Under the pieces are notes generated by a model. The model saw only the letters and a list, made by a program, of their open reading frames with translations, was not told where the DNA came from and searched no databases. A program made the position numbers and the translations under genes. A stretch of 48,579 bases of DNA from Candidatus Cloacimonadota bacterium (GTDB lineage: Bacteria; Cloacimonadota; Cloacimonadia; Cloacimonadales; TCS61): the NCBI GenBank assembly GCA_029932755.1, contig JAOZPK010000001.1, positions 1 through 48,579 on the forward strand. The letters are read 5' to 3'. Shown here piece by piece: positions 7,736-16,324 of the stretch. Positions within the stretch are counted from its first letter, which is position 1. Each line of letters starts with the position of its first letter.

Positions 7736-9501
7736 TGGCTGTGGCAAGAAAGAGAACTAAAGAATTTGAAGGTGCTAAAGATCCGATCACCTTTGCTGTT
7801 ATTTACAACCGTTTACTCACGATCAATCGTGAAATGGGTATTACCATGATAAATACTTCGATCTCACCCATCTTTGCTGAAGTCCATGATTTTTCATGTG
7901 CGATCTGTGACTGGGAGAACAGGATAGTGGCGCAAGTTGACGGAGTTCCTTCCCATACAGCCTCTGCAATGGAGGCAGTAAAGGCTGTCAGCCGTGTGTT
8001 TGGAGCCGACATTCATCCGGGAGATGTTTTTGTAATGAATGACCCCTATCTGGGTGGTACACATCTTCCTGATGTAACGATCATGAAGCCCATCTTTTAT
8101 GAAGGGGAAATGCAGTTTGTCTCAATTAATCGAGCCCATCATGGTGATGTTGGTGGGATGGAACCTGGTTCATATTGTCCTGAAGCAACCGAACTTTTCC
8201 ACGAAGGAATACGAATTCCTCCTCTCAGACTATTCAGGGATAACAAACCCATTGAAGATGTTGCCGAGATGATCAAGATCAATACCCGGATGCCGGATGA
8301 TCTATGGGTCGATATCAAAGCTCAGGTTGCATCATGCCGGGTGGGAGAAAAACGTATTCTGGAATTATTAGAAAAATATGGTGTAAAAAAAGTGCGGGAA
8401 TCGATCGAGGATATTCATCTCTACGCAGAGTCACGCATGCGCCGGGAAATTGAAAAATTACCCGATGGCGATTATTTCGGTGAGAGTTTTCTGGATAATG
8501 ATGGATTCACGGAAGATCCGATCAAAATAGCTGTAAAAATAACCATTAAGGGTGATAATGCGATAGTTGATCTTGCCGGCTCAGATCCCCAGGTTACGGG
8601 ATTCGTAAACTCACCTATCGCTAATACTGCTACTTGTGTTTATGTAGCATTTCTGACCACAGTAACTACTCCCGATATTCCACATAACGAAGGAGTTTAT
8701 CGACCGATCAAAATAGAGGCGCCGGAAGGAAGTATTGTTAATCCTCTCTTCCCTGCTCCAGTTGCATCCTGTACACTTGATACTGCCTGTGCAATTCTGG
8801 AAGCATGCTGGCAGGCTTTAAGTGAGATCATCCCGGACAGGGTTCCGGCAGGCTGGAATCGATGGAACGGACCGACCATAACAGGCATCGATCCGCGACG
8901 GGAAAATTTCTATGTCATGTTTGGCTTCAACGGATTCGGTGGGGCAGGCGGTATGAATGGCATGGACGGTCGTCATTATATCGGAGACGGAATCGATCTG
9001 GGAGGATTGATCGCTCCCAATATTGAAACTAATGAAGTTGATTATCCCCATATAACCGAATTTAATGAATATACTCAAGATTCTTGTGGAGCAGGTAAAT
9101 TCAGAGGCGGCTGTGGAGCAAGATACAGAGTGAAGCTTTATGATAAATCTCCAACTCTGGTCAATTTTGGTGATGGTAAAATCTTTCCACCATATGGTCT
9201 TTTCGGTGGAAAAACTGGATCCTGTAATTATGCTTTAATCAATGAGGGAAAGGAAAACCAAAGAGAATTGAAAGCTAAAGAATCAGTGAAATTGAAACAG
9301 TATGATACTTTTACATCATATCCATCCGGCGGCGGCGGCTGGGGGAATCCCATGGACCGCGATCCGGAATTGGTCCGTAATGATGCCCGGGATGAACTCA
9401 TCTCTCTGAGTAGTGCCCGTGAAGAATATGGAGTGGTTATAGATGGAGATGATTATGAGATCAATTGGTCTGAAACAAATAAATTAAGAAATAAGTATTA
9501 G
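7735..9501 (+). CDS. hyuB: ATP-dependent hydantoinase/oxoprolinase family, subunit B
   Basis: Catalytic partner of subunit A. Family signatures are NDPYLGGTHLPDVTIMKPIF from Asn102, the histidine-rich RAHHGDVGGMEPGSY that follows, YAESRMRREIEKLPDGDYFG in the middle, and a glycine-rich C-terminal part with CGAGKFRGGCG and YPSGGGGWGNP. The length of 588 residues matches HyuB/AcxB-type proteins. Start and stop are shared with the A gene in TAATG, which suggests coupling. No third subunit (the small gamma chain of acetone carboxylases) is present nearby, and that favours a hydantoinase- or oxoprolinase-like reaction over ketone carboxylation. Confidence 0.9.
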   Translation: MAVARKRTKEFEGAKDPITFAVIYNRLLTINREMGITMINTSISPIFAEVHDFSCAICDWENRIVAQVDGVPSHTASAMEAVKAVSRVFGADIHPGDVFVMNDPYLGGTHLPDVTIMKPIFYEGEMQFVSINRAHHGDVGGMEPGSYCPEATELFHEGIRIPPLRLFRDNKPIEDVAEMIKINTRMPDDLWVDIKAQVASCRVGEKRILELLEKYGVKKVRESIEDIHLYAESRMRREIEKLPDGDYFGESFLDNDGFTEDPIKIAVKITIKGDNAIVDLAGSDPQVTGFVNSPIANTATCVYVAFLTTVTTPDIPHNEGVYRPIKIEAPEGSIVNPLFPAPVASCTLDTACAILEACWQALSEIIPDRVPAGWNRWNGPTITGIDPRRENFYVMFGFNGFGGAGGMNGMDGRHYIGDGIDLGGLIAPNIETNEVDYPHITEFNEYTQDSCGAGKFRGGCGARYRVKLYDKSPTLVNFGDGKIFPPYGLFGGKTGSCNYALINEGKENQRELKAKESVKLKQYDTFTSYPSGGGGWGNPMDRDPELVRNDARDELISLSSAREEYGVVIDGDDYEINWSETNKLRNKY

Positions 9502-9509
9502 GAGAAATC

Positions 9510-10646
9510 GTGATTGAAATTAAAAAAATTGCTATTCTAGGAGCTGGAAATGGTGGCTTCATGTGTGCAGCAGACTTTGCAGATCAAGGTTATGAAGTAA
9601 GGCTCTTTGATGCACTGGAAGGAAAACTGAATGGTGTTATGGAAAAAGGGATAATTGAAGTACTTGATATCGATTCAAAACCTTCAGGCATGATTGGAGA
9701 AATTGCTCTGGCCAGTGAAGATATTGCTGCTGTTATCAAAGGTGCTGATGTTATAATAAATCCCGTCCCCTATTTTGTTACAGAAACTTATGCAAAATTA
9801 GCAGCGCCTTATTTGGAACAGGGGCAGGTTGTAATTTCTTTAGGTAAAGGTGGAGCCTCTCTAACCTGGGCAAAAGTAATAAAAGAAAGTGGCAATAAAA
9901 ATAAAATATTTCTAGCGGACTGTAATACATTGCCTTATGGTGCTTCTAGATTGAATGATTACCAGGTCAGACTTGAAGCTCGTACCCAAAACTTAATGGT
10001 TGCTTCTTTTCCTGCTAAAGACACTGATTTTGTTTATGAAATATTTTCTACTCTTTGGAATACCGAGAATGGATATGTTATCAGAAAAGGTGTCAATCCT
10101 ATTGATACCCTTTTAGTTGATTATAACGCAATTACCCATACTCCTCCCATGATTTGTAATGCAGCCCGTATTGAGAAGGGTGATAAAGATTTTCATCTTT
10201 TCGGAGTTAAGGAAAATACACCGGCTGTTTGTAGAGTAATGGAAAGAGTTGATAGGGAAAGAATGGCTCTGGGTGAAAAATTGGGGATGAAACAAAATAC
10301 CCTGGAAGAAGAAATTCTATTAGTTAAATGGAACAGAGACGGCGTAGATCATCCACTACCATTCTATGAAGCCATCCATACACCCTTTCTGGAGGTATGT
10401 GAAGGTCCGTTCAATTTGGACGCACGTCATCTGACCGAAGATATCCCCTATGGTCTGGTTACTTTTTCGTCCCTTGGTAAAATGCTGGGAGTTCCAACCC
10501 CAGTTATCGACTCGATAATTACAATATCTGAGGCTTTACTGGATAGAGATTTCTGGAGTGATGGTCGTACTGTTGAAGAGTTGGGATTAAATCCAAAGTG
10601 GAGTGTTGAACAGGTAAGAGATTATTTACAAAATGGAAAAATATAA
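9510..10646 (+). CDS. NAD(P)-dependent octopine/opine dehydrogenase family protein
   Basis: Oxidoreductase of the octopine/nopaline dehydrogenase family, which forms or cleaves secondary amines between an amino acid and a 2-oxoacid. The N-terminal Rossmann fold begins IAILGAGNGGFMCAADFADQG. The C-terminal domain keeps a set matching the catalytic His-Arg-Asp of octopine dehydrogenase: His210 in AITHTPPM and Arg306/Asp311 in ARHLTEDIPYGLV, with the same five-residue Arg-Asp spacing. The 378-residue length is usual. Translation starts at GTG with GGAGAA upstream, eight bases after hyuB. In a degradative cluster with an importer and a 2-oxoacid oxidoreductase, the oxidative direction (opine-like acid to amino acid or ammonia plus 2-oxoacid) is the likely one. 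The exact substrate is not known. Confidence 0.85.
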   Translation: MIEIKKIAILGAGNGGFMCAADFADQGYEVRLFDALEGKLNGVMEKGIIEVLDIDSKPSGMIGEIALASEDIAAVIKGADVIINPVPYFVTETYAKLAAPYLEQGQVVISLGKGGASLTWAKVIKESGNKNKIFLADCNTLPYGASRLNDYQVRLEARTQNLMVASFPAKDTDFVYEIFSTLWNTENGYVIRKGVNPIDTLLVDYNAITHTPPMICNAARIEKGDKDFHLFGVKENTPAVCRVMERVDRERMALGEKLGMKQNTLEEEILLVKWNRDGVDHPLPFYEAIHTPFLEVCEGPFNLDARHLTEDIPYGLVTFSSLGKMLGVPTPVIDSIITISEALLDRDFWSDGRTVEELGLNPKWSVEQVRDYLQNGKI

Positions 10647-10658
10647 AGGAGTATTATT

Positions 10659-11660
10659 ATGAAAAAATTGAAAGGAAGAGACTTACTTGGTATTACCGAT
10701 CTTACAGCCGAAGAGATCCAGTTTGTAGTGGATGCAGCAAAAAGGTTAAAAGAAGACAGAAGAATGGGAATATCTCATAAAGTTCTCGAGGACAAAGCAT
10801 TAGCTGGTATTTTTGAGACACCTTCTACGAGGACAAGCATCTCTTTTGAATCAGCAATGACCCATCTGGGTGGTCATATGATGTGGCTTGGTCAGGATCG
10901 TCTTTGGACCGGAGATGCAGCAGAAGAGAATTGGTTTGATACAATTAAAACTGTAGATCGTTATGTGGATGGGATTGCTTATCGCTGCGTTAATCGTGAT
11001 AAATTAACTGCAGCAGCTAAATATGCTGATGTTCCCGTGATCAATGCTTCATGTCCTGTTGAACATCCTACTCAGGCTTTAGCTGATGTACAGGCAATGC
11101 AAGAACATCAGGGTGACCTGAAAGGTAAAAAAGTAGCATTCTTATGGGGTTATCGTGCCGCCAATCCTCCTGCAGGACTAACTAACTCTACCATGCTTAT
11201 GGGCGCAAAGATGGGATTTGACGTAACTATTGCCTGTCCAGAAGGATTTGATCCTGACATGAATTACAAAGCAATGGCGGACGAAGCTGCAAAATTAACC
11301 GGAGCAAAGATCAACATAGTAAGATCTTATGAAGAAGCGGTAAAAGATGCTGATTTTATTAATGTCTATTCCTGGGTTTCACCCGAAGTATTTGCTGAAG
11401 GGCTTAAAACTCATTTTAAGGGAAACCCCGAATTTATTAAAATGAAAGCTGGATTGAAAGATAAATGGTGTGTAACGCAGGATATTGTCAATATGGCAAA
11501 ACCGACCTGTAATGTTATGCATTGCCTTCCGGTTTCACGTAATGAAGAGATAACAAGTGAAGCTCTTGATTCTTCCCAATCTATTATATTTGATGAAGCT
11601 GAAAACAGAATGCATACAATTGAAGCATTACTGGCTCTTTTGGTAGGTGGAATTGTTTAA
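10659..11660 (+). CDS. ygeW: YgeW-like carbamoyltransferase (aspartate/ornithine carbamoyltransferase fold)
   Basis: Likely transfers a carbamoyl group between phosphate and an amine; in catabolism this means phosphorolysis of an N-carbamoyl (ureido) acid to carbamoyl phosphate. The carbamoyl-phosphate site is kept: STRTS (56-60), HPTQ (136-139) and HCLP (288-291). The SMG loop that binds ornithine is missing; YSWVSPEVF occupies that position. Residues 163-176 carry a proline-containing insert (GYRAANPPAGLTNS) at the place where knotted carbamoyltransferases such as YgeW and acetylornithine carbamoyltransferase have a proline-rich loop. At 333 residues it is shorter than E. coli YgeW. AAAGGAG precedes the ATG. 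It lies next to hydantoinase genes, but no carbamate kinase is in the window. The gene symbol is by resemblance only. Confidence 0.75.
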   Translation: MKKLKGRDLLGITDLTAEEIQFVVDAAKRLKEDRRMGISHKVLEDKALAGIFETPSTRTSISFESAMTHLGGHMMWLGQDRLWTGDAAEENWFDTIKTVDRYVDGIAYRCVNRDKLTAAAKYADVPVINASCPVEHPTQALADVQAMQEHQGDLKGKKVAFLWGYRAANPPAGLTNSTMLMGAKMGFDVTIACPEGFDPDMNYKAMADEAAKLTGAKINIVRSYEEAVKDADFINVYSWVSPEVFAEGLKTHFKGNPEFIKMKAGLKDKWCVTQDIVNMAKPTCNVMHCLPVSRNEEITSEALDSSQSIIFDEAENRMHTIEALLALLVGGIV

Positions 11661-11706
11661 TTATTTTAGCCGTCGCGGATCATTGTTTTTAATTAAGAAT
11701 AATTAT

Positions 11707-11733
11707 CTGCAAACATTATGTTCATCGTTGCAG
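11707..11733 (+). other. Hairpin in the leader of the transporter block
   Basis: CTGCAAAC (11707-11714) can pair with GTTGCAG (11727-11733) around a 12-base loop, with one bulged A. It sits in the 108-base gap between the carbamoyltransferase and binding-protein genes and has no following T-run, so it is not a standard terminator. It may mark an mRNA processing or stabilising site ahead of the binding-protein gene. The call is weak. Confidence 0.25.
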
Positions 11734-11768
11734 AAAACCAAAATAGAAGTTAATGGAGGAGGAGTAAA

Positions 11769-13400
11769 ATGAACAAAAGAGGAAAATTGTTTGTAATCGT
11801 TATTGCGATTATCGTTGTTAGTTTTTTAATACCAGAAGCAAATCTTGCTTATGCCAAGGTCGTAAAACGGGATAAATCCGTTGTCTTTAGTGCTGTTTGG
11901 CCGCCTCAACTTGACCCGGCTGTTGGGCAAGGTTTTGGAAGTGCCATATGCTACGCAAATATCTACGACAGTATTATTTTTCCGCAGAGCGATGGAACTA
12001 CAACTAATCATCTGGCTGAGAATATCATAGTATCGGCAGATGGTCTTGTTTATGATATTACACTCAAAAAAGGTGTAAAATTTCACAATGGTGATGAACT
12101 ACAAGCCGAAGATGTAGTTTTTAGTATGAACCGTATAAAAACGATCGGTGAGGGATTTGGATACCTCTTTATTCCTACTGTAAAGGCAATCAGTTCAGAT
12201 GGCCCATATCAGGTAAAAATTGAATTGAATAAAGCCTTCGGTCCCTTTTTGGCTACCCTGGTAAATCTATATATTCTTAATGAAGATCAGGTAATGGCCC
12301 ATATTAATCCGGATGGTCTCTATGGAGAATTTGGTGATTATGGAAAAGAGTGGCTCATTACCAATGATGCCGGTTCCGGACCTTATATGGTTACTGAAAT
12401 GAGAATACAAGAACATCTGATAGCAGAAAGATTTGTCGATTACTGGGCAGGATTCGATGCCAATAATCCTGATAAATTTATATTTATCGGAACCGCAGAG
12501 CCTGTTACAATTCGAGTTATGATGGGAAAAAGAGAATTGGAAATTTCCGATCAGTGGCAGTCTGAAGAGAGCTTCGGAGCTTTAGATAAAATAAAAGGTG
12601 TAGATTTAGTTAAATTCCTTTCCGGAAGCACACTGGGAATACAATTGAACACAAAAAGAGCTCCTACAGATGATGTTCATGTAAGAAGAGCGTTAGCCTA
12701 TATAATGGATTACGAAGGAATAATCAAGGGTGTATATCCTGGAGCTTCACGACTTGTAAGCCCGGTATCCTTATTAATGCCAGGATCAGATCCTACTATA
12801 GTGGGATACGATACAAACCTAGCTAAAGCAGAAGCTGAGTTAAAACTTTCAAAATATTATGGCAAATTTGATGAATATCCGGTAGATATATGCTGGGCTG
12901 CAGAGTGGGTAACAGCTGATAAAATGGCTCTGCTTTTCCAGGCAAGCGCAGCCAAGATCGGCGTCAAAGTTAACATTGCCAAGCAACCATGGGCAAAAAT
13001 GATCTCCGATGTTTCAAATATGGAAACGACTGCCCATGCAAATATTCTTACAATTGGGCCTCATTATGGGGAAGCCGGTACATTTATTTCACGTTATCTA
13101 TCGAGCAGCTGCGGAACCTGGGAACAAACTGAATGGCTTCAGGATCCGGAAATTGACCAGATGATCTACGATGCTCTGGGTACCGTTGATGACAAAGAAA
13201 GATATAAAAAATACTCCATAATTGAGCATAAAATACTGGATATCTGCCCAACTATATTCTTGGTGGATGTATTGGAAAAACACGCTTATCAAGCAGAATA
13301 TCTTGAATGGGGTGTAGCGAAAAGCAAAGCTATTCCTGTCCAGGGATATAATATTTACATGCGTGACATGAAAATATTCCCTGAAAGAGCTAAGAAATAG
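11769..13400 (+). CDS. Periplasmic solute-binding protein, peptide/opine/nickel family (SBP_bac_5)
   Basis: Captures the substrate in the periplasm and delivers it to the permeases encoded next. Residues 1-29 are a signal peptide ending in NLAYA before KVV. There is no lipobox cysteine, so the protein should be soluble in the periplasm of a diderm cell. The family motif region reads GLVYDITLKKGVKFHNGDEL, followed by EDVVFSMNRI. The 543-residue length fits cluster C binding proteins (DppA/OppA/NikA type). GGAGGAGGAG before the ATG is the strongest ribosome site of the cluster, consistent with the excess of binding protein usual for ABC importers. Opines enter cells through ABC importers, which fits the opine dehydrogenase upstream. 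The ligand cannot be read from the sequence. Confidence 0.88.
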   Translation: MNKRGKLFVIVIAIIVVSFLIPEANLAYAKVVKRDKSVVFSAVWPPQLDPAVGQGFGSAICYANIYDSIIFPQSDGTTTNHLAENIIVSADGLVYDITLKKGVKFHNGDELQAEDVVFSMNRIKTIGEGFGYLFIPTVKAISSDGPYQVKIELNKAFGPFLATLVNLYILNEDQVMAHINPDGLYGEFGDYGKEWLITNDAGSGPYMVTEMRIQEHLIAERFVDYWAGFDANNPDKFIFIGTAEPVTIRVMMGKRELEISDQWQSEESFGALDKIKGVDLVKFLSGSTLGIQLNTKRAPTDDVHVRRALAYIMDYEGIIKGVYPGASRLVSPVSLLMPGSDPTIVGYDTNLAKAEAELKLSKYYGKFDEYPVDICWAAEWVTADKMALLFQASAAKIGVKVNIAKQPWAKMISDVSNMETTAHANILTIGPHYGEAGTFISRYLSSSCGTWEQTEWLQDPEIDQMIYDALGTVDDKERYKKYSIIEHKILDICPTIFLVDVLEKHAYQAEYLEWGVAKSKAIPVQGYNIYMRDMKIFPERAKK

Positions 13401-13433
13401 TTTGCTGATCTATATTAGGGAAAGAGACCATAG

Positions 13434-14450
13434 ATGAGAACGATAAAGTTTTTACTAAAAAGATTAGCATTGTCATTGATCGTGCTATTTGGATTATCTG
13501 TAATGATCTTTATTCTGGGGCGTGTTGTTCCAGGTGATCCCGCTAGAATGTCTCTTGGGGCTAATGCGCCCCAAGAGACAGTTGATAGAATGCGGCAGCA
13601 AATGCATCTGGATGAACCACTTGTCGTGCAATACGGATACTGGTTTAGTGGAATTATTCAGGGAGATTTCGGTAAATCACTCTATACAAAACGACCTGTT
13701 ATCGTTGATCTGACCGAGTTTTTCCCGGCTACCTTAGAACTTGTGATCTTTTCGGGATTATTGATGGGTTTGGGTGGTTTGATCCTCGGGATAATCTCCA
13801 CAAAATTCAACAATACCTGGGTCGATAACATAATTCGGATAGTTTCCTACTTAGGTGTGGTTACACCATCCTTTGTCTTTGCGATTATTTTCTTGCTGAT
13901 ATTTGGTTATCTCTGGCCGATATTCCCTACTATGGGACGTTTAAGTCAATACCTAAGTTTTCCTCCAAATCATACAGGGCTATTACTTATTGACAGCTTA
14001 ATAGCCGGCGAGTGGGAAACATTCTGGAATGGATTTTCACATATCATACTACCGGCAATTGCCCTGGCTCTAGGTGGTATGTCTCAGGAGGCAAGAATAA
14101 CCCGATCCTCGATGTTAGATAATATGTCAAAAGACTATATCTTAAGTCACAGGGCTTATGGAATTCCTGAAAAAAAAATTTTCTATAAATACCTGCTTAA
14201 ACCTTCTCTAATTCCAACTGTTACAGTATTTGGACTTGATTTTGCAGTCCTCTTTGGAAATGCTTTTCTGGTTGAAATGGTGTTTAACTGGCCCGGATTA
14301 TCTCGTTATGGAATAAATGTGATGCTGCAAAAAGATCTTAATGCTATCTCTGCAGTGATCATTCTTCTCGGAGCCATCTTTGTATTAATGAATATAGTTA
14401 CCGATCTAGTGGTCTCTTTTCTTGATCCAAGAATTCAACTGGCTGATTAG
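13434..14450 (+). CDS. Peptide/opine-type ABC transporter permease (DppB-like)
   Basis: First of two inner-membrane permease subunits of the importer. It begins with a membrane segment (LLKRLALSLIVLFGLSVMIFILGRV) followed by the DppB/OppB signature VPGDPARMSLG and a periplasmic loop containing LDEPLVVQYGYW. Several further membrane segments follow. The cytoplasmic EAA loop (SHRAYGIPEKKIFYKYLLKP) that docks on the ATPases lies in the last third. The C-terminal DLVVSFLDPRIQL is typical of the family. The 338-residue length is normal. The gene is 33 bases after the binding-protein gene and 8 bases before its partner. Confidence 0.9.
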   Translation: MRTIKFLLKRLALSLIVLFGLSVMIFILGRVVPGDPARMSLGANAPQETVDRMRQQMHLDEPLVVQYGYWFSGIIQGDFGKSLYTKRPVIVDLTEFFPATLELVIFSGLLMGLGGLILGIISTKFNNTWVDNIIRIVSYLGVVTPSFVFAIIFLLIFGYLWPIFPTMGRLSQYLSFPPNHTGLLLIDSLIAGEWETFWNGFSHIILPAIALALGGMSQEARITRSSMLDNMSKDYILSHRAYGIPEKKIFYKYLLKPSLIPTVTVFGLDFAVLFGNAFLVEMVFNWPGLSRYGINVMLQKDLNAISAVIILLGAIFVLMNIVTDLVVSFLDPRIQLAD

Positions 14451-14458
14451 GATATTAT

Positions 14459-15334
14459 ATGAAAAGTAATAAATTTACATTTTGGAAAGAAAATGTAGGA
14501 CGTTCATGGTATAAATTTTCTCGGAATAAACTTTCCGTTATTGGTTTAACCCTTTTTATTTTGCTGATCCTGGCAGCGATCCTGGCTCCTTTAATCACAC
14601 CTTACCCCAAGCATGCGGGAAATTTCGTTGATCTTATTACCGGTTCTCAAGCTCCAGATGCAAGACATCTGATGGGAACAGATATTTATGGCAGAGATAT
14701 GTTTTCTCGAATTATCTTTGCGCTTCGACCTGCACTTTTAATGGGAATAATGGTTTTGGCGATAGTTGTCCCGATCGGCACGATCCTGGGCTTGATAGCA
14801 GGATATTATAAAGGTAAATTTGGTGATCATATTATCATGAGACTGACCGATGTCTTTCTGGGATTGCCACCTTTGATCCTTGCCTTAGCTGTATCTTCTA
14901 TTTTAAAACCAACGCTGACCAATTCAATGATCGCTGTTTCGGTGGCATTTTGGCCCTGGTACTCGAGATTAGTTTATAATATGGTTATCTCCATCAAAAA
15001 TGAGCATTATGTAATTTCTTCCGAACTTCTGGGAGAGTCTAGAGTTCATATACTGTTCAGGGAGATCTTACCCAATTGTCTATCCCCAATTTTTACTAAG
15101 ATGACTCTTGATTTTGGCTGGGTAATTATTATGACTGCTTCCTTGAGTTTTGTAGGACTTGGTGAGCAGCCGCCTGATCCTTCTTTAGGAACGATGGTGG
15201 CAGAAGGAGCTCGTTTACTGCCCGATAAGTGGTGGGTTGCAATTTATCCTGCCTTTACAATTGTACTACTGGTTTTATCTCTTAATCTGATCGGAGATGG
15301 TGTACGAGATATGTTTACAGCAACGGAGGAGTAG
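14459..15334 (+). CDS. Peptide/opine-type ABC transporter permease (DppC-like)
   Basis: Second permease subunit. The N-terminal segment SRNKLSVIGLTLFILLILAA and the periplasmic HLMGTDIYGRDMFSRIIFAL are hallmarks of DppC/OppC proteins. About six membrane segments are visible. The EAA-like loop is SSELLGESRVHILFREILPN. The protein ends GDGVRDMFTATEE, close to the family pattern GDGLRDALDP. At 291 residues it is of usual size. The stop is directly followed by the ATG of the next ATPase gene, and the end of this gene (CGGAGGAG) supplies that gene's ribosome site, implying coupled translation. Confidence 0.9.
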   Translation: MKSNKFTFWKENVGRSWYKFSRNKLSVIGLTLFILLILAAILAPLITPYPKHAGNFVDLITGSQAPDARHLMGTDIYGRDMFSRIIFALRPALLMGIMVLAIVVPIGTILGLIAGYYKGKFGDHIIMRLTDVFLGLPPLILALAVSSILKPTLTNSMIAVSVAFWPWYSRLVYNMVISIKNEHYVISSELLGESRVHILFREILPNCLSPIFTKMTLDFGWVIIMTASLSFVGLGEQPPDPSLGTMVAEGARLLPDKWWVAIYPAFTIVLLVLSLNLIGDGVRDMFTATEE

Positions 15335-16324
15335 ATGGGAGATAATTATCTATTAAAAGTAGAGGACCTTACTGTCGATTATAAAGTATATGGTGGCTAT
15401 TTGAAAGTTCTTGATGGAGTAAATTTTTATGTTAAACACAATGAAAGAGTCGGGATAATAGGAGAAACTGGATGCGGTAAGACAACTACCATGAAATCAA
15501 TTTTACGCCTGCAAGCTAATAATGCTATTTTCAGGAAAGGTAAAATCACGGTTGGAGATCAGGATATTCTGAAGATGAATGATAAGAATTTCCACGCTTT
15601 CCGCAAAAAAGGTCTGGCAATGATTTTTCAGGAACCTATGATCGCTCTCAATCCTGTTTTTACAATTGGGCAGCAGATAGAAGATGTTATCTATCACGCT
15701 AGTGATACAAAATTAAGTAAAGCGGAATTAAAGCAGAAAGCCCGTGAGGTTATTGCCAGTGTATCACTTCCGGATGCAGACAGAATCCTCAGCAATTATC
15801 CTTTCCAGCTAAGTGGAGGAATGCGACAGCGTATCTGCATCGCTCTGGCAATTTCCATGGCTCAAAAACTGCTGATAGCAGACGAGCCTACAACCGCTCT
15901 TGATGTTACTATTCAAGCTCAAATATTAGAGTTGATTGATCAGATCTCCAAGCAGAAGAAGATGTCTCTGATCCTGATCACTCACTCCCTGGGACTTACA
16001 AGAAATACTACAGACAGAATGTATGTAATGTATGCAGGATCAATGATCGAATCCTGTTCGACCAAACAACTTTATGAAAACCCCCTACATCCCTACACAA
16101 TAGGATTACTTAAATCCATACCTCGATTAACCGGAGGAGAATTCTCCAATGGTATTCCGGGACGGCTGCCCGATTATATGAATCCTCAGCCCGGCTGTCG
16201 TTTCCAGAATCGTTGCACTAAGGTTATGGATATATGCCGTAGACAGAAACCAAGCGAAATTGAAGTAGAGCCAGAACACTACGTTGCCTGCTTTCTCTTT
16301 GATCAGAAGGGAGATAAACAATGA
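15335..16324 (+). CDS. Peptide/opine-type ABC transporter ATPase (DppD-like)
   Basis: First of two ATPases driving the importer. Walker A is GETGCGKTTT, the Q-loop lies in MIFQEPMIALNP, the ABC signature is LSGGMRQRICIALAIS, Walker B is LLIADEPTTALD, and the switch histidine is in LILITHSLG. The C-terminal oligopeptide/dipeptide domain carries the family cysteines in GCRFQNRCTKVMDICR; in relatives such cysteines can bind an iron-sulfur cluster. The 329-residue length is standard. Its last four bases overlap the next gene (ATGA), so the two ATPases should be made in a fixed ratio. Confidence 0.92.
   Translation: MGDNYLLKVEDLTVDYKVYGGYLKVLDGVNFYVKHNERVGIIGETGCGKTTTMKSILRLQANNAIFRKGKITVGDQDILKMNDKNFHAFRKKGLAMIFQEPMIALNPVFTIGQQIEDVIYHASDTKLSKAELKQKAREVIASVSLPDADRILSNYPFQLSGGMRQRICIALAISMAQKLLIADEPTTALDVTIQAQILELIDQISKQKKMSLILITHSLGLTRNTTDRMYVMYAGSMIESCSTKQLYENPLHPYTIGLLKSIPRLTGGEFSNGIPGRLPDYMNPQPGCRFQNRCTKVMDICRRQKPSEIEVEPEHYVACFLFDQKGDKQ

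Noticed and set aside
7735..9501. Acetone carboxylase as the function of the HyuA/HyuB pair
   Set aside because: The small gamma subunit gene is absent and the neighbours point to nitrogen heterocycles. It is not excluded by the sequence of the two subunits alone.
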